Assembly (NCBI RefSeq): GCF_000835165.1
Contig: NZ_CP007790.1
Coordinates: 2,046,001 to 2,110,000 of the forward strand
DNA length: 64,000 bases
Direction: 5' to 3'
Origin: Corynebacterium marinum DSM 44953
GTDB taxonomy: Bacteria; Actinomycetota; Actinomycetes; Mycobacteriales; Mycobacteriaceae
The translations under genes and the position numbers were made by a program. The stretch's first letter is position 1, and each line of letters begins with the position of its first letter. Shown here piece by piece: positions 21,096 to 30,569 of this stretch. The notes under the pieces were generated by a model, which did not search any database, was not told the origin of the DNA, and saw only the letters and a program-made list of their open reading frames with translations.

Positions 21096-23189
21096 TCAGC
21101 GCTTGCGGAATTCCCCTTCTTCCTGTCCGGGATACCCGCCGCGTCCCTCGGCCATGCGAGCGAGCATCTCGTTGTAGACCTCGTATTCATCGGACTCGCC
21201 GGACTCGACCCTCTTGTCGTACTCGACCTCGGTGACCCGGTCATCGCGGCGCCAGCCCAGGAAGAGCAGGAAGAAGACCAGCCCCAGCGGGAAGGACCCC
21301 GAGGCCCAGCCGATGCCGCCGCCGACCCGCTGGTCCTCCAGCAGGTTCAGCTCCCACGGCAACCCCAGGCTCAGGTAGAACTCCTCGCCCATGATGGTGG
21401 TCAGCTGCATGAGGTAGATGCCCGCGAACAGGTGGAAGGGCATGGAGCCCACCAGCCACGCGAGACGGATCGCGGTGGGGCGCTTCACCGGAACGGGGTC
21501 CGGCCCGACCAGCTCCCAGAAATACAGGTAACCGGAGAGCAGGAACACCCAGTTCATCGACAGGTGGCCGGCGTGCTCGGAGATCATCAGCTCGTAGAAC
21601 GGGATGAAGATGTAGAGCACATAGAAGAAGAACAGGAACTGCAGCGTGTTCACCAGCGGGTGGGTGAGGAACTTCAGCAGCGGAGCCCGGGTGATCGCCA
21701 CCACCCAGTCGTGCGGGGAGGGCCGGCCGGGCTCGCCCGGATCGTAGGCCGCCATGATCAGCGAGAGCGGGCCACCGAGCGCCAGGAACAGCGGCACCAC
21801 CATTGACAGGATCATGTGCACGATCATGTGCATGGAGTAGGTCGCCGGCATGTTCATGCCCAGGCCGGAGCTGGTGGTCACGAGCAGCGAGAGAGTGCCG
21901 GCCAGCCATGCCGCGGTGCGCAGCCACGGCCACTGCCCGCCCCGGCGGCGGACGCGCCACACGCCGTAGAGGTATCCGGCGGTGATGAGGATGGCGATGG
22001 TGCCGAACATGACGTCGAAACGCCACATCGTGAACACGTTGGCCAGGGTGGGCTTCTCGTAGAGGTCGTAGCCCATCTGGATGGCCATCTGCGAGAGGTT
22101 CGGGTCCCGCGGCGGGGGCGGTGGGGTGCGGCCCATCGTGATGGCCACGCCCGTCACCGCAGCCATGACCAGCGCCTCCACGACCGCGAAACGCAGGAAC
22201 ATCCGCGGCTGCGAACCGATCCGCGGGATGGTCACCGACCGGTGCGCCCACCCCAGGAAACCCAGCGCCAGCAGCCCGACTGTCTTCGCCACCAGGATGT
22301 AGCCGTACGTGGTGGTCAACCAGTCGGACCACTCCACCCGCACCGCCGCGTTGACCAGACCCGACACGGTCATCACGATGATGGCGAACAGCGCGATCCG
22401 GGAATAGCGGCGCAACCCCAGCTCCATGTCCGGGCCGAGCCGCCGGCCGTGGGCGATCAGCGCCAGCAGACCGCCCACCCAGATCATCATCCCCACCAGG
22501 TGCCACAGGTAGGAGTTCGTGCCGTAGTCGTGCGCGCCGCCGGCCGCGGCGTGGCCCTCCATGCCCAGCGGGACGATCATCAGGATCGCGCCGACCAGCA
22601 GCAGCGGCTGCGCGATCCACTTGCGGAAGACCAGGCCCCCGAGGCCGACCACCAGGGAGAAGCCCGCCACCACGGCCCACGCCTGCGCGGTGGACACCTG
22701 GTTGATCGCCACGCCCCACATCTCCAGCGCCAACGCATCCTTGAACGGCGTTCCCGACACGTCCGAGAGCACCAGCGGAATCATCAGCAGCGCGATCAGC
22801 CCGAAGCTCAGCGCGGAGAACGCGCCCGTCCGCGCCGCGATGTCGCCGTCGACCGTCAGCGGGGCCCGGACCAGCCGCGAATTGTCATTGTCCGGCACCT
22901 TCGGCGAAATGTAGAACGCCGAGAACATGAAGGAACCCACCGACAGCGCCGCGAGCATCCATCCCACGGCACGGAAGAACGGCAGCCCCCAGGTGGTCAC
23001 CGGGCCCGGATCCGGGATCCCCAGCGCCACCAGGGAGTCCGTGAGCAGACCGAAGGAGATCGTCGCGCCCACCAGCCCCGCGACAGCAAAAAACAGCAGG
23101 TAGAGCGGCCATGTCGGCCGCACCCTGCTCCCCTTGCTTATCGACGCCGTCGCTTCCCGAACTTCTGCCGTGATCTGCGGTGCTGACAT
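21096..23189 (-). CDS. ctiP: CopD/CtaG fusion, copper transport integral membrane protein
   Basis: The 697-residue protein has about 15 membrane helices. The N-terminal half (to about 330) is CopD-like (WHLVGMMIWVGGLLAL, WLTTTYGYILVAKTVG); the C-terminal half is a CtaG/caa3 assembly domain (MHMIVHMILSMVVPLFLALG, HPLVNTLQFLFFFYVLY, HAGHLSMNWVFLLSGYLYFW) rich in conserved His and Met. C. glutamicum CtiP has this layout and supplies copper to cytochrome aa3 oxidase. The ATG at 23189 is preferred to a GTG nine bases upstream. The last 60 residues are charged and cytoplasmic. Confidence 0.88.
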   Translation of the reverse strand: MSAPQITAEVREATASISKGSRVRPTWPLYLLFFAVAGLVGATISFGLLTDSLVALGIPDPGPVTTWGLPFFRAVGWMLAALSVGSFMFSAFYISPKVPDNDNSRLVRAPLTVDGDIAARTGAFSALSFGLIALLMIPLVLSDVSGTPFKDALALEMWGVAINQVSTAQAWAVVAGFSLVVGLGGLVFRKWIAQPLLLVGAILMIVPLGMEGHAAAGGAHDYGTNSYLWHLVGMMIWVGGLLALIAHGRRLGPDMELGLRRYSRIALFAIIVMTVSGLVNAAVRVEWSDWLTTTYGYILVAKTVGLLALGFLGWAHRSVTIPRIGSQPRMFLRFAVVEALVMAAVTGVAITMGRTPPPPPRDPNLSQMAIQMGYDLYEKPTLANVFTMWRFDVMFGTIAILITAGYLYGVWRVRRRGGQWPWLRTAAWLAGTLSLLVTTSSGLGMNMPATYSMHMIVHMILSMVVPLFLALGGPLSLIMAAYDPGEPGRPSPHDWVVAITRAPLLKFLTHPLVNTLQFLFFFYVLYIFIPFYELMISEHAGHLSMNWVFLLSGYLYFWELVGPDPVPVKRPTAIRLAWLVGSMPFHLFAGIYLMQLTTIMGEEFYLSLGLPWELNLLEDQRVGGGIGWASGSFPLGLVFFLLFLGWRRDDRVTEVEYDKRVESGESDEYEVYNEMLARMAEGRGGYPGQEEGEFRKR

Positions 23190-23299
23190 GCGATACACCC
23201 TAATGCCCGCCCCGTGCGCGGCCTAGCCGGTGTGAATTGACTTACCACCAGGGAACTTTTCTGCTTCTGCGGCGTGGTGCGCTAATATCCATCCCGCAT

Positions 23300-23373
23300 G
23301 CCTCCGTAGCTCAGTGGATTAGAGCAGTCGGCTTCTACCCGATTGGTCGCGGGTTCGAATCCTGCCGGGGGCA
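23300..23373 (+). tRNA. tRNA-Arg(TCT)
   Basis: The cloverleaf is complete: acceptor GCCTCCG with CGGGGGC, D-arm GCTC/GAGC, anticodon stem GTCGG/CCGAT with loop CTTCTAC, T-arm with TTCGAAT. The anticodon is TCT, reading AGA. The 3' CCA is not fully encoded. Confidence 0.95.
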
Positions 23374-23380
23374 CCGATGA

Positions 23381-23413
23381 AAACCCCAGGCAGAGGCCAC
23401 CTGCCTGGGGTTT
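23381..23413 (+). terminator. Terminator of tRNA-Arg
   Basis: A perfect 13-bp stem (AAACCCCAGGCAG with CTGCCTGGGGTTT) and a 7-base loop start 8 bases after the tRNA and end in a short T run. Confidence 0.85.
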
Positions 23414-23508
23414 CTCCGTTGTCCGGGCCCGGATCCGTCGAAGGGTGGTCTTCGACGCCCGGATCCGCCGATTCTTGTCCCGAGGTCCACTCTGCGGCGG
23501 ATCCCGTT

Positions 23509-24651
23509 CTACCCCGCCACCGGAAGTTTCTCGTGGGAGGCGGCGGCGAAATCACCGTGGTAGTACTCGGCTTCGCCGTGGACGGCGAGGGTCGCGAGCA
23601 TTTCGCCCAGCGCCGGGGCCATCTTGAAGCCGTGCCCGGACAGGCCGGTGACCACCACGGCGTTGCCGAAGACGTCGATGATCGGGTCGCGCGAGGAGGT
23701 GAAGGTGTCGTAGTGGACGCTGAATCGGTTCGGCTCGGGCTGGACACCCGGGAACATCTCCGCCACCCGGGCGCCGAAGGCGGACAGCTTCGCGCGGTCG
23801 AGGCGCAGATCGCACTCCTCGATGTACGGTCCCTCCGGCCCTCCCCAGATGTCCATGCCGGAGATTTTGACGGAGTAGCCGTCGACGCTGGGGGCGCCGA
23901 AGACGTGGAAGCCGTCGCGGTCCCGGATGAAGCAGGGCAGGCGTGCCGGGTTGAAGTCAGCCAGGACGTGGGGCAGGAACCAGGTGAGTACCAGTTTCCG
24001 GATCTCCACCAGGTCCACGACCTGTGGAACGAGCTCCCTCACCCAGGCGCCGGCGGTGACGACGATCTTGTCCACGGTCACCTGCCGTTTGGCGGTGGTG
24101 ATGGTGACGTTTTCGTCGTCCTCGATACGCAGGATCTTCTCGTTCTCGAAGATCGTCGCGCCGTTCGCGCGGGCCTGTTCGACGGCGCTGAGTACGGCCG
24201 ACTCCGGGCGCATCGCTCCGCCGAGCAGGTCGATGATGCCTGCCTCGTCGTCCCGGAAATCCATGCCCGGGTAACGGCGGCGCATCTCCTTCGCCGTGAC
24301 GCGTTCGTGGGGCAGGTCGTAGGTGTCGATGGAGTCGAGCATGCGCTGGAACGGGGCGCCGTCCTCGGGGCCGACCGTCAGGCAGCCGAACGGGTGCAGG
24401 AGGGTGCGGCCGGAGGCCTCGCCGAGTTCCTCCCACAGTTCCCGGGCGCGCACCAGGAGCGGCACGTACTTGGAACCCTCGTGGTAGGCGGTGCGGAAGA
24501 GCCGTGATTCCCCGGTGAAGGCGCCGTAGCTGTGGCACAGGCCGAACTGTTCGAAGCCGGTGACCTCGACCCCGGGAATGCGGCTGAGTTGCCAGGCGGC
24601 CATGGACCCGGTGGTCCCCAGGCCGATGACGGCGATGCGGGTGGTGGACAT
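23509..24651 (-). CDS. soxA: Monomeric sarcosine oxidase-like FAD oxidase
   Basis: The 380 residues belong to the MSOX/MTOX family of FAD-dependent amine oxidases: dinucleotide motif VIGLGTTGSMAAWQL at about 7-21, HSYGAFTGESRLFR, VVTAGAWVREL, and the C-terminal GLSGHGFKMAPALGE. It should oxidise an N-methyl or secondary amino acid with oxygen, giving a nitrogen source and peroxide. It is the third gene of an amtA-ocd-soxA unit, 12 bases after ocd; the same order is known in C. glutamicum under AmtR control. Confidence 0.9.
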   Translation of the reverse strand: MSTTRIAVIGLGTTGSMAAWQLSRIPGVEVTGFEQFGLCHSYGAFTGESRLFRTAYHEGSKYVPLLVRARELWEELGEASGRTLLHPFGCLTVGPEDGAPFQRMLDSIDTYDLPHERVTAKEMRRRYPGMDFRDDEAGIIDLLGGAMRPESAVLSAVEQARANGATIFENEKILRIEDDENVTITTAKRQVTVDKIVVTAGAWVRELVPQVVDLVEIRKLVLTWFLPHVLADFNPARLPCFIRDRDGFHVFGAPSVDGYSVKISGMDIWGGPEGPYIEECDLRLDRAKLSAFGARVAEMFPGVQPEPNRFSVHYDTFTSSRDPIIDVFGNAVVVTGLSGHGFKMAPALGEMLATLAVHGEAEYYHGDFAAASHEKLPVAG

Positions 24652-24663
24652 GATGGGTGCTCC

Positions 24664-25821
24664 TTAAGCCAGTTCCGGTTCGTCCCAGAGCGTGAGTTCG
24701 GTGCCGATCCCGCGCTCCATGGCGTTCAGGTAGATCTCCGTCGCCCAGGCGACGTCTTCGACGGGCATGCCTCCGACGGAGTAGAGGAAGATCTGGTCGT
24801 CGCTGGTCCTGCCCGGGAGACGCCCGGCGGCTATATCTCCGATGTTTACCAGCTTCTCCGCCGGAATCTGCCCCTCTTCCTTCATGTCCCACCAGCGGTT
24901 GCCGGGGATCCCGAAGAGATCCTCGTAGGCGACCCCGGGCCCGTTCTCGTGGAACCATTCGGCATAGAGGCCGTCATAGTCGATGACCAGGTTCGCTTCT
25001 TCCGAGGTCAGGAAGCGATCGTCGAAACGCGCGGCCGCCGGGGCGAGCACCAGGGCGCCGGGCTTGAGCCACTCCCGTTTGAAGTACGGGAATCCCGCCG
25101 GACCTTCCGGGGAGGTGGAGGTGCCGGCGATGAGGATGTCCGATCCCTCGATGGCGGCCTGCTCGGAGTCGACCACTTCGACGGACTCGAGCTGCGGGTA
25201 TTTCGCCCGCAGCCACCCGGCGGCGCGCTCGGTGGAGGCAGCGGAGCGGCCCTTGATCTTCACGTGGCGGATGCCGGGGCGCTGGAAGATCGCGGAGTCG
25301 AAGCAGGTACGGGACATGACGCCGGGGCCGATGATGCCGACGGTGGTGGCGTCGATAAGCGCGAGGTGCTTGACGCCGACGCCGGGCACGGCACCGGTGC
25401 GGTAGGCGGAGAGCAGGTTGGCGGACATGATCGCCTTCGGTGCGCCGGTGACAGTGTCGTTGAGGATGAACAGGTGGATCGAGCGCGGCAGGCCGGTGGC
25501 GCGGTTGTCCACGTTGGAGCCGTACCATTTCACGCCGGTGGCATTGAAGCGTCCGCCCAGGTAGGCGGGCATGGCCATGAAACGGCGGTCGGGGCCGTCG
25601 GCGGGCATTCCGGCGTGGACCGGGTCTGCGGGGAAGTTGATCTGGGAGCCGTGGGAGTTCGCCGACTGGCCGGCCATGCGGTAGTCGCCCTGCGCCAGGA
25701 GGATGAGCGTCTCCTCCATGACGTCGACGCAGCGGGCGGAGTCGGTGACACCGGCGGCGATCATCTCGGGCTCGGACAGGTGGAGGTAGGTGATGGCGGT
25801 GTCCGGGGCGGTGGTGGTCAT
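24664..25821 (-). CDS. ocd: Ornithine cyclodeaminase/mu-crystallin family protein
   Basis: The 385-residue protein has an ornithine cyclodeaminase-type Rossmann domain (VGIIGPGVMSRTCFDSAIFQ) and the preceding NVDNRATGLPRSIHLFILND region. It is longer than classical OCD and close to the proteins some databases call tyramine oxidase subunit B. A role in amino acid or amine nitrogen release is likely; cyclisation of ornithine to proline is not proven. Its start overlaps the amtA stop by 4 bases, so it is translated with the ammonium transporter. Confidence 0.85.
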   Translation of the reverse strand: MTTTAPDTAITYLHLSEPEMIAAGVTDSARCVDVMEETLILLAQGDYRMAGQSANSHGSQINFPADPVHAGMPADGPDRRFMAMPAYLGGRFNATGVKWYGSNVDNRATGLPRSIHLFILNDTVTGAPKAIMSANLLSAYRTGAVPGVGVKHLALIDATTVGIIGPGVMSRTCFDSAIFQRPGIRHVKIKGRSAASTERAAGWLRAKYPQLESVEVVDSEQAAIEGSDILIAGTSTSPEGPAGFPYFKREWLKPGALVLAPAAARFDDRFLTSEEANLVIDYDGLYAEWFHENGPGVAYEDLFGIPGNRWWDMKEEGQIPAEKLVNIGDIAAGRLPGRTSDDQIFLYSVGGMPVEDVAWATEIYLNAMERGIGTELTLWDEPELA

Positions 25822-27176
25822 TTCTGCTCCTTCAGGTCTGCCTGGGCGGTGGTGACGACGGGGGCGGGGGCGGCGGCGCGGCGGTCGGAGACGGTGTCCG
25901 CCGGATCCTCGGCGGGGCGCGTGCTCAGCCCGAAGGCGGAGGTCATGCGCAGGTCGTAGCCGTACTCGGAGTGGACGGCGCGGTCGATGCCGGCGTCCTC
26001 CTCCTCGCGGGAGATACGGATGTCGATGACCAGGCTCATGGCCTTGGCCAGGAGCCAGGTGACGCCGAAAGACCAGGTGAGCGTGACCAGGATGGCCAGC
26101 GCCTCGCGCCAGATCTGGCTGACCTCGCCGCCGAGGAGGACGCCACGGATGCCCGCCGGTGCGCGGTCGTCGCCGAGGAAGGTGACGAACAGGACTCCGG
26201 CGATGCCGGCGATGCCGTGGACGGCGAACACGTCGAGGGAGTCGTCGATGCCGTGGCGGTTCTTCCAGGTGATGGCCCACGCCGCGGCAGCCGCGGCGAG
26301 GATGCCGACGGCGACGGCCCCGAAGGGGTTGACCGCGTCGGCGGCCGGGGTGATGCCCACCAGACCCGCGATGACGCCGGTGGCCAGGCCGAGGAGGGTC
26401 GATCGACCGTTGCGCAGCTTCTCGACGACCGCGAACCCGAGCATGCCGCCGCCCGCCGCGAGCAGGGAGGTCAGGACGACGTAGGTGGCGGTGAAGTTGG
26501 CGCCGCCGGCGGTGCCGCCGTTGAAGCCGAGCCAACCGACCATGAGCATGCCGGCCCCGAAGAGGGTGAGGGGGAGGTTGTGCGGGCGGGCGGGGCCGCC
26601 CCGGCGCGGGCCGAGGACGAGCGCGAGGGCCAGGCCCGCCGCGCCGGCGTTCATGTGGATGGCGGTGCCGCCGGCGAAGTCGTGGAAGCCGATGCGGTTG
26701 GCCAGCCAGCCACCGACGGTGCCGGCGTCCGGGTCGTCGAAGGCGAATACCCAGTGGGCGAGCGGGGCGTAGACGACGAGGATCCAGACGGCGCCGAAGA
26801 TGAGCCAGGCCCAGAATTTCATGCGCCCGGCGGCTCCGGAAGCCACCAGCGCCAGGGAGATCCCGGCGAAGAGGATGTTGAAGGCGCCCCACAGGGCGGC
26901 GCCCGAGCCGTCGTCGGCCATCGCGTTGCCGAAGAAGAGCCACTCCCCCGGGTTTCCGATGAGTCCCAGGCCGCCGACCGAGTCGCCCACGACGAGGCCG
27001 TGGCCGACGGCGACGTAGACCACCGTGGCCACCGCCAGGGAACTCATCACCATCATGAACATGTTCAGTACCTGCCCGCTCCCGAGCATCCCTCCGTAGA
27101 GGAATGCCAGCCCGGGGAACATGATCGCCACGAGCGCAATTGCCGTGAGGATCCAGGCGATATCCGCTGCTTGCAT
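25818..27176 (-). CDS. amtA: Ammonium transporter Amt
   Basis: The 452-residue membrane protein has 11 predicted helices and the Amt signature: FPGLAFLYGGML near the start, DFAGGTAIHMNAGAAGL, GWLGFNGGTAGG, and the paired pore histidines (the second in VFAVHGIAGIAG). It transports ammonium and is followed by ocd and soxA in one operon. The ATG at 27176 follows GGGAGGAAT; an in-frame start 12 bases upstream lacks such a site. An AmtR-type box 42 bases upstream predicts induction under nitrogen limitation. Confidence 0.93.
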   Translation of the reverse strand: MQAADIAWILTAIALVAIMFPGLAFLYGGMLGSGQVLNMFMMVMSSLAVATVVYVAVGHGLVVGDSVGGLGLIGNPGEWLFFGNAMADDGSGAALWGAFNILFAGISLALVASGAAGRMKFWAWLIFGAVWILVVYAPLAHWVFAFDDPDAGTVGGWLANRIGFHDFAGGTAIHMNAGAAGLALALVLGPRRGGPARPHNLPLTLFGAGMLMVGWLGFNGGTAGGANFTATYVVLTSLLAAGGGMLGFAVVEKLRNGRSTLLGLATGVIAGLVGITPAADAVNPFGAVAVGILAAAAAAWAITWKNRHGIDDSLDVFAVHGIAGIAGVLFVTFLGDDRAPAGIRGVLLGGEVSQIWREALAILVTLTWSFGVTWLLAKAMSLVIDIRISREEEDAGIDRAVHSEYGYDLRMTSAFGLSTRPAEDPADTVSDRRAAAPAPVVTTAQADLKEQK

Positions 27177-27218
27177 AATTCCTCCCAATCGACCAGGTCA
27201 GGCTCTTGCCTGACGTCC

Positions 27219-27238
27219 TTTCTATCGGACAACAGAAA
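27219..27238. promoter_or_regulatory. AmtR box upstream of amtA-ocd-soxA
   Basis: TTTCTAT-N6-ACAGAAA matches the C. glutamicum AmtR consensus TTTCTAT-N6-ATAGAAA with one mismatch. It lies 43-62 bases upstream of the amtA start, where a repressor would block the promoter. Confidence 0.8.
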
Positions 27239-27475
27239 CGCTAGTGGGTTTCTACCTGTCATTCAATTGGTATTGAGGAAATGTGCCGACAGTCACCTGA
27301 CAGTCGGCCGGAGGCCCCCGTTGCCCCGTCGGCACTCCCCCGAATCCGTGTCCGCGCCGACCTCGACGGGAAAAGCGACGGTTTCTGCCACCGAGGTCAG
27401 CGCGAGCACCGATTTCCCGGCAGGACCCGCAGTCCCTGCGCTCGCCCGACCACGGCGTCGATTAGCGTGTAGGAC

Positions 27476-28279
27476 ATGACTCTCCCCTCCCCCAGCCCGC
27501 AGACTCATGCGCTCGTCACGGGCGCCAGCCAGGGCATCGGCATGGCCATGGCGCGCGACCTCGCGTCGATGGGCCACAACCTGATCGTGGTCGCCCGCCG
27601 AGAGGCGGTGCTCAAGGACTTCGCCGCCGAGCTCGAGGCCGCCCACGGCGTGGACGTCGAGGTGTTCGCGGCCGACCTGAGCAAGCACGACGAGGTCACC
27701 CGCCTCATCGGGCTCATCGACGCCCGCGAGGTCTCCATCCTCATCAACTCCGCCGGCATCGCCACCTTCGGCCCGCTGGTCAAGCAGGACTGGGACCACG
27801 AGGTCGATCAGTTCAACCTCAACGCCACCGCCGTCTTCCGCCTCACCCGCGCCGTCCTGGGCGGCATGATCGAGCGGAAGTCGGGCGCAATCTGCAACGT
27901 CGGTTCGGCGGCCGGCAACGTGCCCATCCCCAACAACGCCACCTACGTGTTCACCAAGGCCGGCGTCAACGCCTTCACCGAGGCGCTGCACTACGAGCTC
28001 AAGGGCACGGGCGTGACCTGCACCCTGCTGGCCCCCGGTCCGGTCCGCGACGCCGTGGTCCCGGAGGACCAGAAGTCCATCGTCGACCGGGTCGTCCCCG
28101 ATTTCCTGTGGACCACCTACGACTCCTGCTCCCGCGAGACACTCGAGGGCATGTCCAAGAACCAGCGCCGCGTGGTCCCCGGACCGCTGAGCAAGGCGAT
28201 GAACATCATTTCAAAGGCCGCGCCGACGGGGCTCATCGCTCCGCTGGTGGGCAAGTTCTACTCCAGGATGGGTGAATAA
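27476..28279 (+). CDS. cmrA: Mycolate reductase CmrA (SDR family)
   Basis: The 267-residue SDR has cofactor motif TGASQGIGMAMARDL, DLSKHDEV, INSAGIATFG in the NAG position, catalytic Ser in VGSAAGNVP and Tyr-x3-Lys in YVFTK. The C-terminal part is extended and basic. Its position 3 bases before orn matches the close cmrA-orn pairing of corynebacteria and mycobacteria (Rv2509, Rv2511). CmrA reduces the 3-oxo intermediate to mature corynomycolate in cell-envelope synthesis. The assignment rests on synteny plus family. Confidence 0.82.
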   Translation: MTLPSPSPQTHALVTGASQGIGMAMARDLASMGHNLIVVARREAVLKDFAAELEAAHGVDVEVFAADLSKHDEVTRLIGLIDAREVSILINSAGIATFGPLVKQDWDHEVDQFNLNATAVFRLTRAVLGGMIERKSGAICNVGSAAGNVPIPNNATYVFTKAGVNAFTEALHYELKGTGVTCTLLAPGPVRDAVVPEDQKSIVDRVVPDFLWTTYDSCSRETLEGMSKNQRRVVPGPLSKAMNIISKAAPTGLIAPLVGKFYSRMGE

Positions 28280-28282
28280 ACA

Positions 28283-28921
28283 GTGATCGAGAACAATGTC
28301 GCACCGAAGAACGACCGCCTCGTGTGGGTCGACCTCGAGATGACCGGCCTCGACCCGGAGCGCCACGTCATCGTCGAAGTCGCCGCCCTGATCACGGACG
28401 CCAACCTCAACATCATCGGCGAGGGCGTCGACCTGGTCGTCCACGCCACCGAGGAGGAGCTGGCGGAGATGGACGCCTTCGTCACCAACATGCACTCCAC
28501 CTCCGGCCTGACAGAGCAGATCCGCCGCTCCACCGTGACCATGGCCGAGGCCGAGACGGCAGTCCTGGCGCTCATCGCCGAGCACTGCTCCCCCGAGCAC
28601 CCCGCGCCGCTGGCCGGCAACTCCATCGCCACGGACCGCGCGTTCATCCGCCAGCAGATGCCGCGTCTCGACGCCGCCCTCCACTACCGCATGGTCGACG
28701 TCTCCTCCATCAAGGAACTCGCCCGCCGATGGTTCCCCAAGGCCTACTTCTGCCAGCCCGACAAGGGCCTCGCCCACCGGGCCCTGGCCGACATCGTCGA
28801 GTCCATCCGCGAGCTCGACTACTACAGGCGCACCGTTTTCGTCCCCTCCCCCGGGCCGGACTCCGCCGCAGCACGGGAGCAGACGGCCGCCGTCAACGAG
28901 CACTACCAGCAGTTTTTGTAA
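28283..28921 (+). CDS. orn: Oligoribonuclease
   Basis: The 212 residues are a DEDDh 3'-5' exonuclease: [20 protein letters not shown] carries the first Asp and Glu, [13 protein letters not shown] the second Asp, and the [11 protein letters not shown] segment the His and last Asp. It degrades two- to five-base RNA and pGpG and is nearly universal in actinobacteria. The start is a GTG at 28283, three bases after cmrA. The last 35 residues are a flexible tail. Confidence 0.95.
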   Translation: MIENNVAPKNDRLVWVDLEMTGLDPERHVIVEVAALITDANLNIIGEGVDLVVHATEEELAEMDAFVTNMHSTSGLTEQIRRSTVTMAEAETAVLALIAEHCSPEHPAPLAGNSIATDRAFIRQQMPRLDAALHYRMVDVSSIKELARRWFPKAYFCQPDKGLAHRALADIVESIRELDYYRRTVFVPSPGPDSAAAREQTAAVNEHYQQFL

Positions 28922-28969
28922 AAACCCGGTCATAGGTTAATCTGTAGTCCGCTGCGCTTGAGCAGCAAT

Positions 28970-29043
28970 GGTGGCTGTAGTTCAGCTGGTAGAGCACCAG
29001 GTTGTGATCCTGGGTGTCGCGGGTTCGAGCCCCGTCAGCCACC
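28970..29043 (+). tRNA. tRNA-His(GTG), island attachment site
   Basis: Acceptor GTGGCTG pairs with CAGCCAC, with the extra 5' G at 28970 and C73 that mark tRNA-His. The anticodon stem CCAGG/CCTGG holds the loop TTGTGAT with anticodon GTG. Bases from 29006 to its end, plus 5 more, recur exactly at 45891-45933. Confidence 0.95.
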
Positions 29044-29048
29044 CCGAA
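29006..29048 (+). repeat. attL: 43-bp direct repeat within tRNA-His
   Basis: The 43 bases starting GATCCTGGGTGTCGCGG and ending CCACCCCGAA are identical to 45891-45933. They cover part of the anticodon arm, the T arm and the acceptor end, the usual target of tRNA-specific integrases. Confidence 0.92.
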
Positions 29049-29049
29049 T

Positions 29050-29088
29050 AAGTACCCTTGCCTGCACAAACAGGTAAGGGTACTTTTC
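29050..29088 (+). terminator. Terminator after tRNA-His (island copy)
   Basis: A 15-bp stem with one G-T pair (29050-29064 with 29071-29085) and a TTTT tract follows the tRNA. It lies inside the island, so it replaces the original terminator now stranded after attR. Confidence 0.8.
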
Positions 29089-29130
29089 ATGTCTGTGCCA
29101 GTTCGGCTTGACGCTACGCTTAAGCATTCA

Positions 29131-29179
29131 GGGTTAAGGGAAGAAATGTGTGCTTTTGCGGCGTGTCGGGTTAAGGGAA
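29131..29179. repeat. Direct repeat GGGTTAAGGGAA near attL
   Basis: GGGTTAAGGGAA occurs at 29131-29142 and 29168-29179, 37 bases apart, both followed by a GTGTGC sequence at slightly different spacing. It is near the island end and might be an accessory recombinase site, but could also be chance. Confidence 0.5.
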
Positions 29180-29243
29180 ATTTCGTGTGCTCGCCGTCCC
29201 CGGCCACTGACCCCGGATAGTGGGTGTGAGCAGCCGGGACAGC

Positions 29244-30176
29244 TTATCTACCTAGCCAACCGCGGCGGATGCCCATAGAGTTCGTCGGTGTGGCATCGAT
29301 ACCGGTGTCATAGGTAGCCGGTCGACCGTCTTCACGGCCGACGTCAGGCTGCTGCTGGTTGATCAGGTCGGTGACTTTGGCGAGTCCGACCTTGCCCCAC
29401 TGCTGCTGCCTGGCGATGCTGATCGGGTCGTCAGGCAGCTGCGTATGGGTGTACAGCCACCAGTCCACCGCGATGCGTTGATGTTCATCGAACATGCCGC
29501 GGTGGTGACGCGCCAACGCCTTGATCTGCGCGTTGACCCCGCCTTCCAGGCAGTTGGTCGTCGCCTTGACCGGGGTGGTGACCCCTTCCGGTGGGGTGAG
29601 GAAGGTGAACAGGTGACCGCTGGTGGCTAGTTTCTCCAGCAGTTTGTAGGCGCGGCGGTGTCGGTGGTGGGTGAACCACCAGGCCTTGTTGGTGCGTGCG
29701 AACGCCGGGACCTGGTCGGCAGGGACATCTGCCTTGTAGGTCTTCTCGTTCAACCAGGGGCCGTAGACGCCGTGGAACTGCTGCAGCAGCACCAGCCAGG
29801 TGGCGGCCTGTTCGGGCGTGGTCACCCGTAGAAGTTTCAGCGACAGCTGTCGTAGTGCCTTGCCGGCCGGTAGCTGGGGGCGGAGGGTGACGTGGGTCTG
29901 GATGTTGCGTTTGACGTGCACGATGCAGCGCTGGATGGTGGCCTGTGGCCAGGTGTCCCTGATGGCTTTGAGCGCTCCTTGTTGGCCGTCGGTGGTCACA
30001 ATCAACGGGGCTGGGATCTGGTCGAACAGGCGGGTGTAGCTGTCGGAGTCCTCCCGGGTGCACCAGTGCCAGGCCACGACGTGTTCGGCGGTGCACACCA
30101 CCAGCAGGCACGTGGTGTTGAAGTAGGTGCCGTCGATGAACAGCTGGTCGTGGACGCGGCGGGTATCGGTCGGGCC
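29244..30176 (-). pseudogene. IS1249-type (IS256 group) transposase, 5' truncated
   Basis: The reading frame carries the C-terminal two thirds of a mutator-like transposase: FIDGTYFNTTCLLVV with the first Asp, LIVTTDGQQGALKAI with the second, CIVHVKRNIQTH, and TTNCLEGGVNAQIKALARHH with the catalytic Glu. The N-terminal part is missing because an IS3-family element begins at 30177; the apparent coding upstream of that is the IS3 leader. It cannot be functional alone. Confidence 0.85.
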
Positions 30177-30239
30177 TGACCCCCGTTTAGTGGACACGCT
30201 GGAACTGGTCCAGACTGGACCGGAGAAAGCAGAGACACT

Positions 30240-30569
30240 ATGCCGAAAAACACTTACTCCGATGAATTCAAAGCCGACGCGGTCCGGCTCTACGAGACCA
30301 CCGAGGGAGCCTCGTATTCCTCGATCTCGGAAGACCTCGGGATCGCCCGCGGCACGCTGAAGACCTGGGTCCACAAGGCCCGTCGGGACCGAGGGCAGAT
30401 TCCCTCGACGTCCCCCGCTGGTGCCGACCAGGGGCTGGACCCCGAGGATGAGCTGGTCCGCCTGCGGTCAGAGGTCCAACGCCTGAAAGCCGAAACAGCG
30501 AAGCTGACGACCGAGCGCGACATCCTGCGCAAGGCGGCCAAATATTTCGCGGGAGAGACGACCTGGTGA
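30240..30569 (+). CDS. IS3-family transposase OrfA
   Basis: At 109 residues, it has an N-terminal helix-turn-helix (YSDEFKADAVRLYETTE, YSSISEDLGIARGTLKTWV) and a C-terminal leucine-zipper coiled coil (VRLRSEVQRLKAETAKLTTERD). It binds element ends. It overlaps orfB by 4 bases, where a -1 frameshift would give the OrfAB fusion; the orfB part is broken, so the element is probably inactive. Confidence 0.88.
   Translation: MPKNTYSDEFKADAVRLYETTEGASYSSISEDLGIARGTLKTWVHKARRDRGQIPSTSPAGADQGLDPEDELVRLRSEVQRLKAETAKLTTERDILRKAAKYFAGETTW

Noticed and set aside
21816..23186. 456-codon frame antisense to ctiP
   Set aside because: The His/Arg/Gln-rich translation is typical of the complement of a membrane-protein gene.
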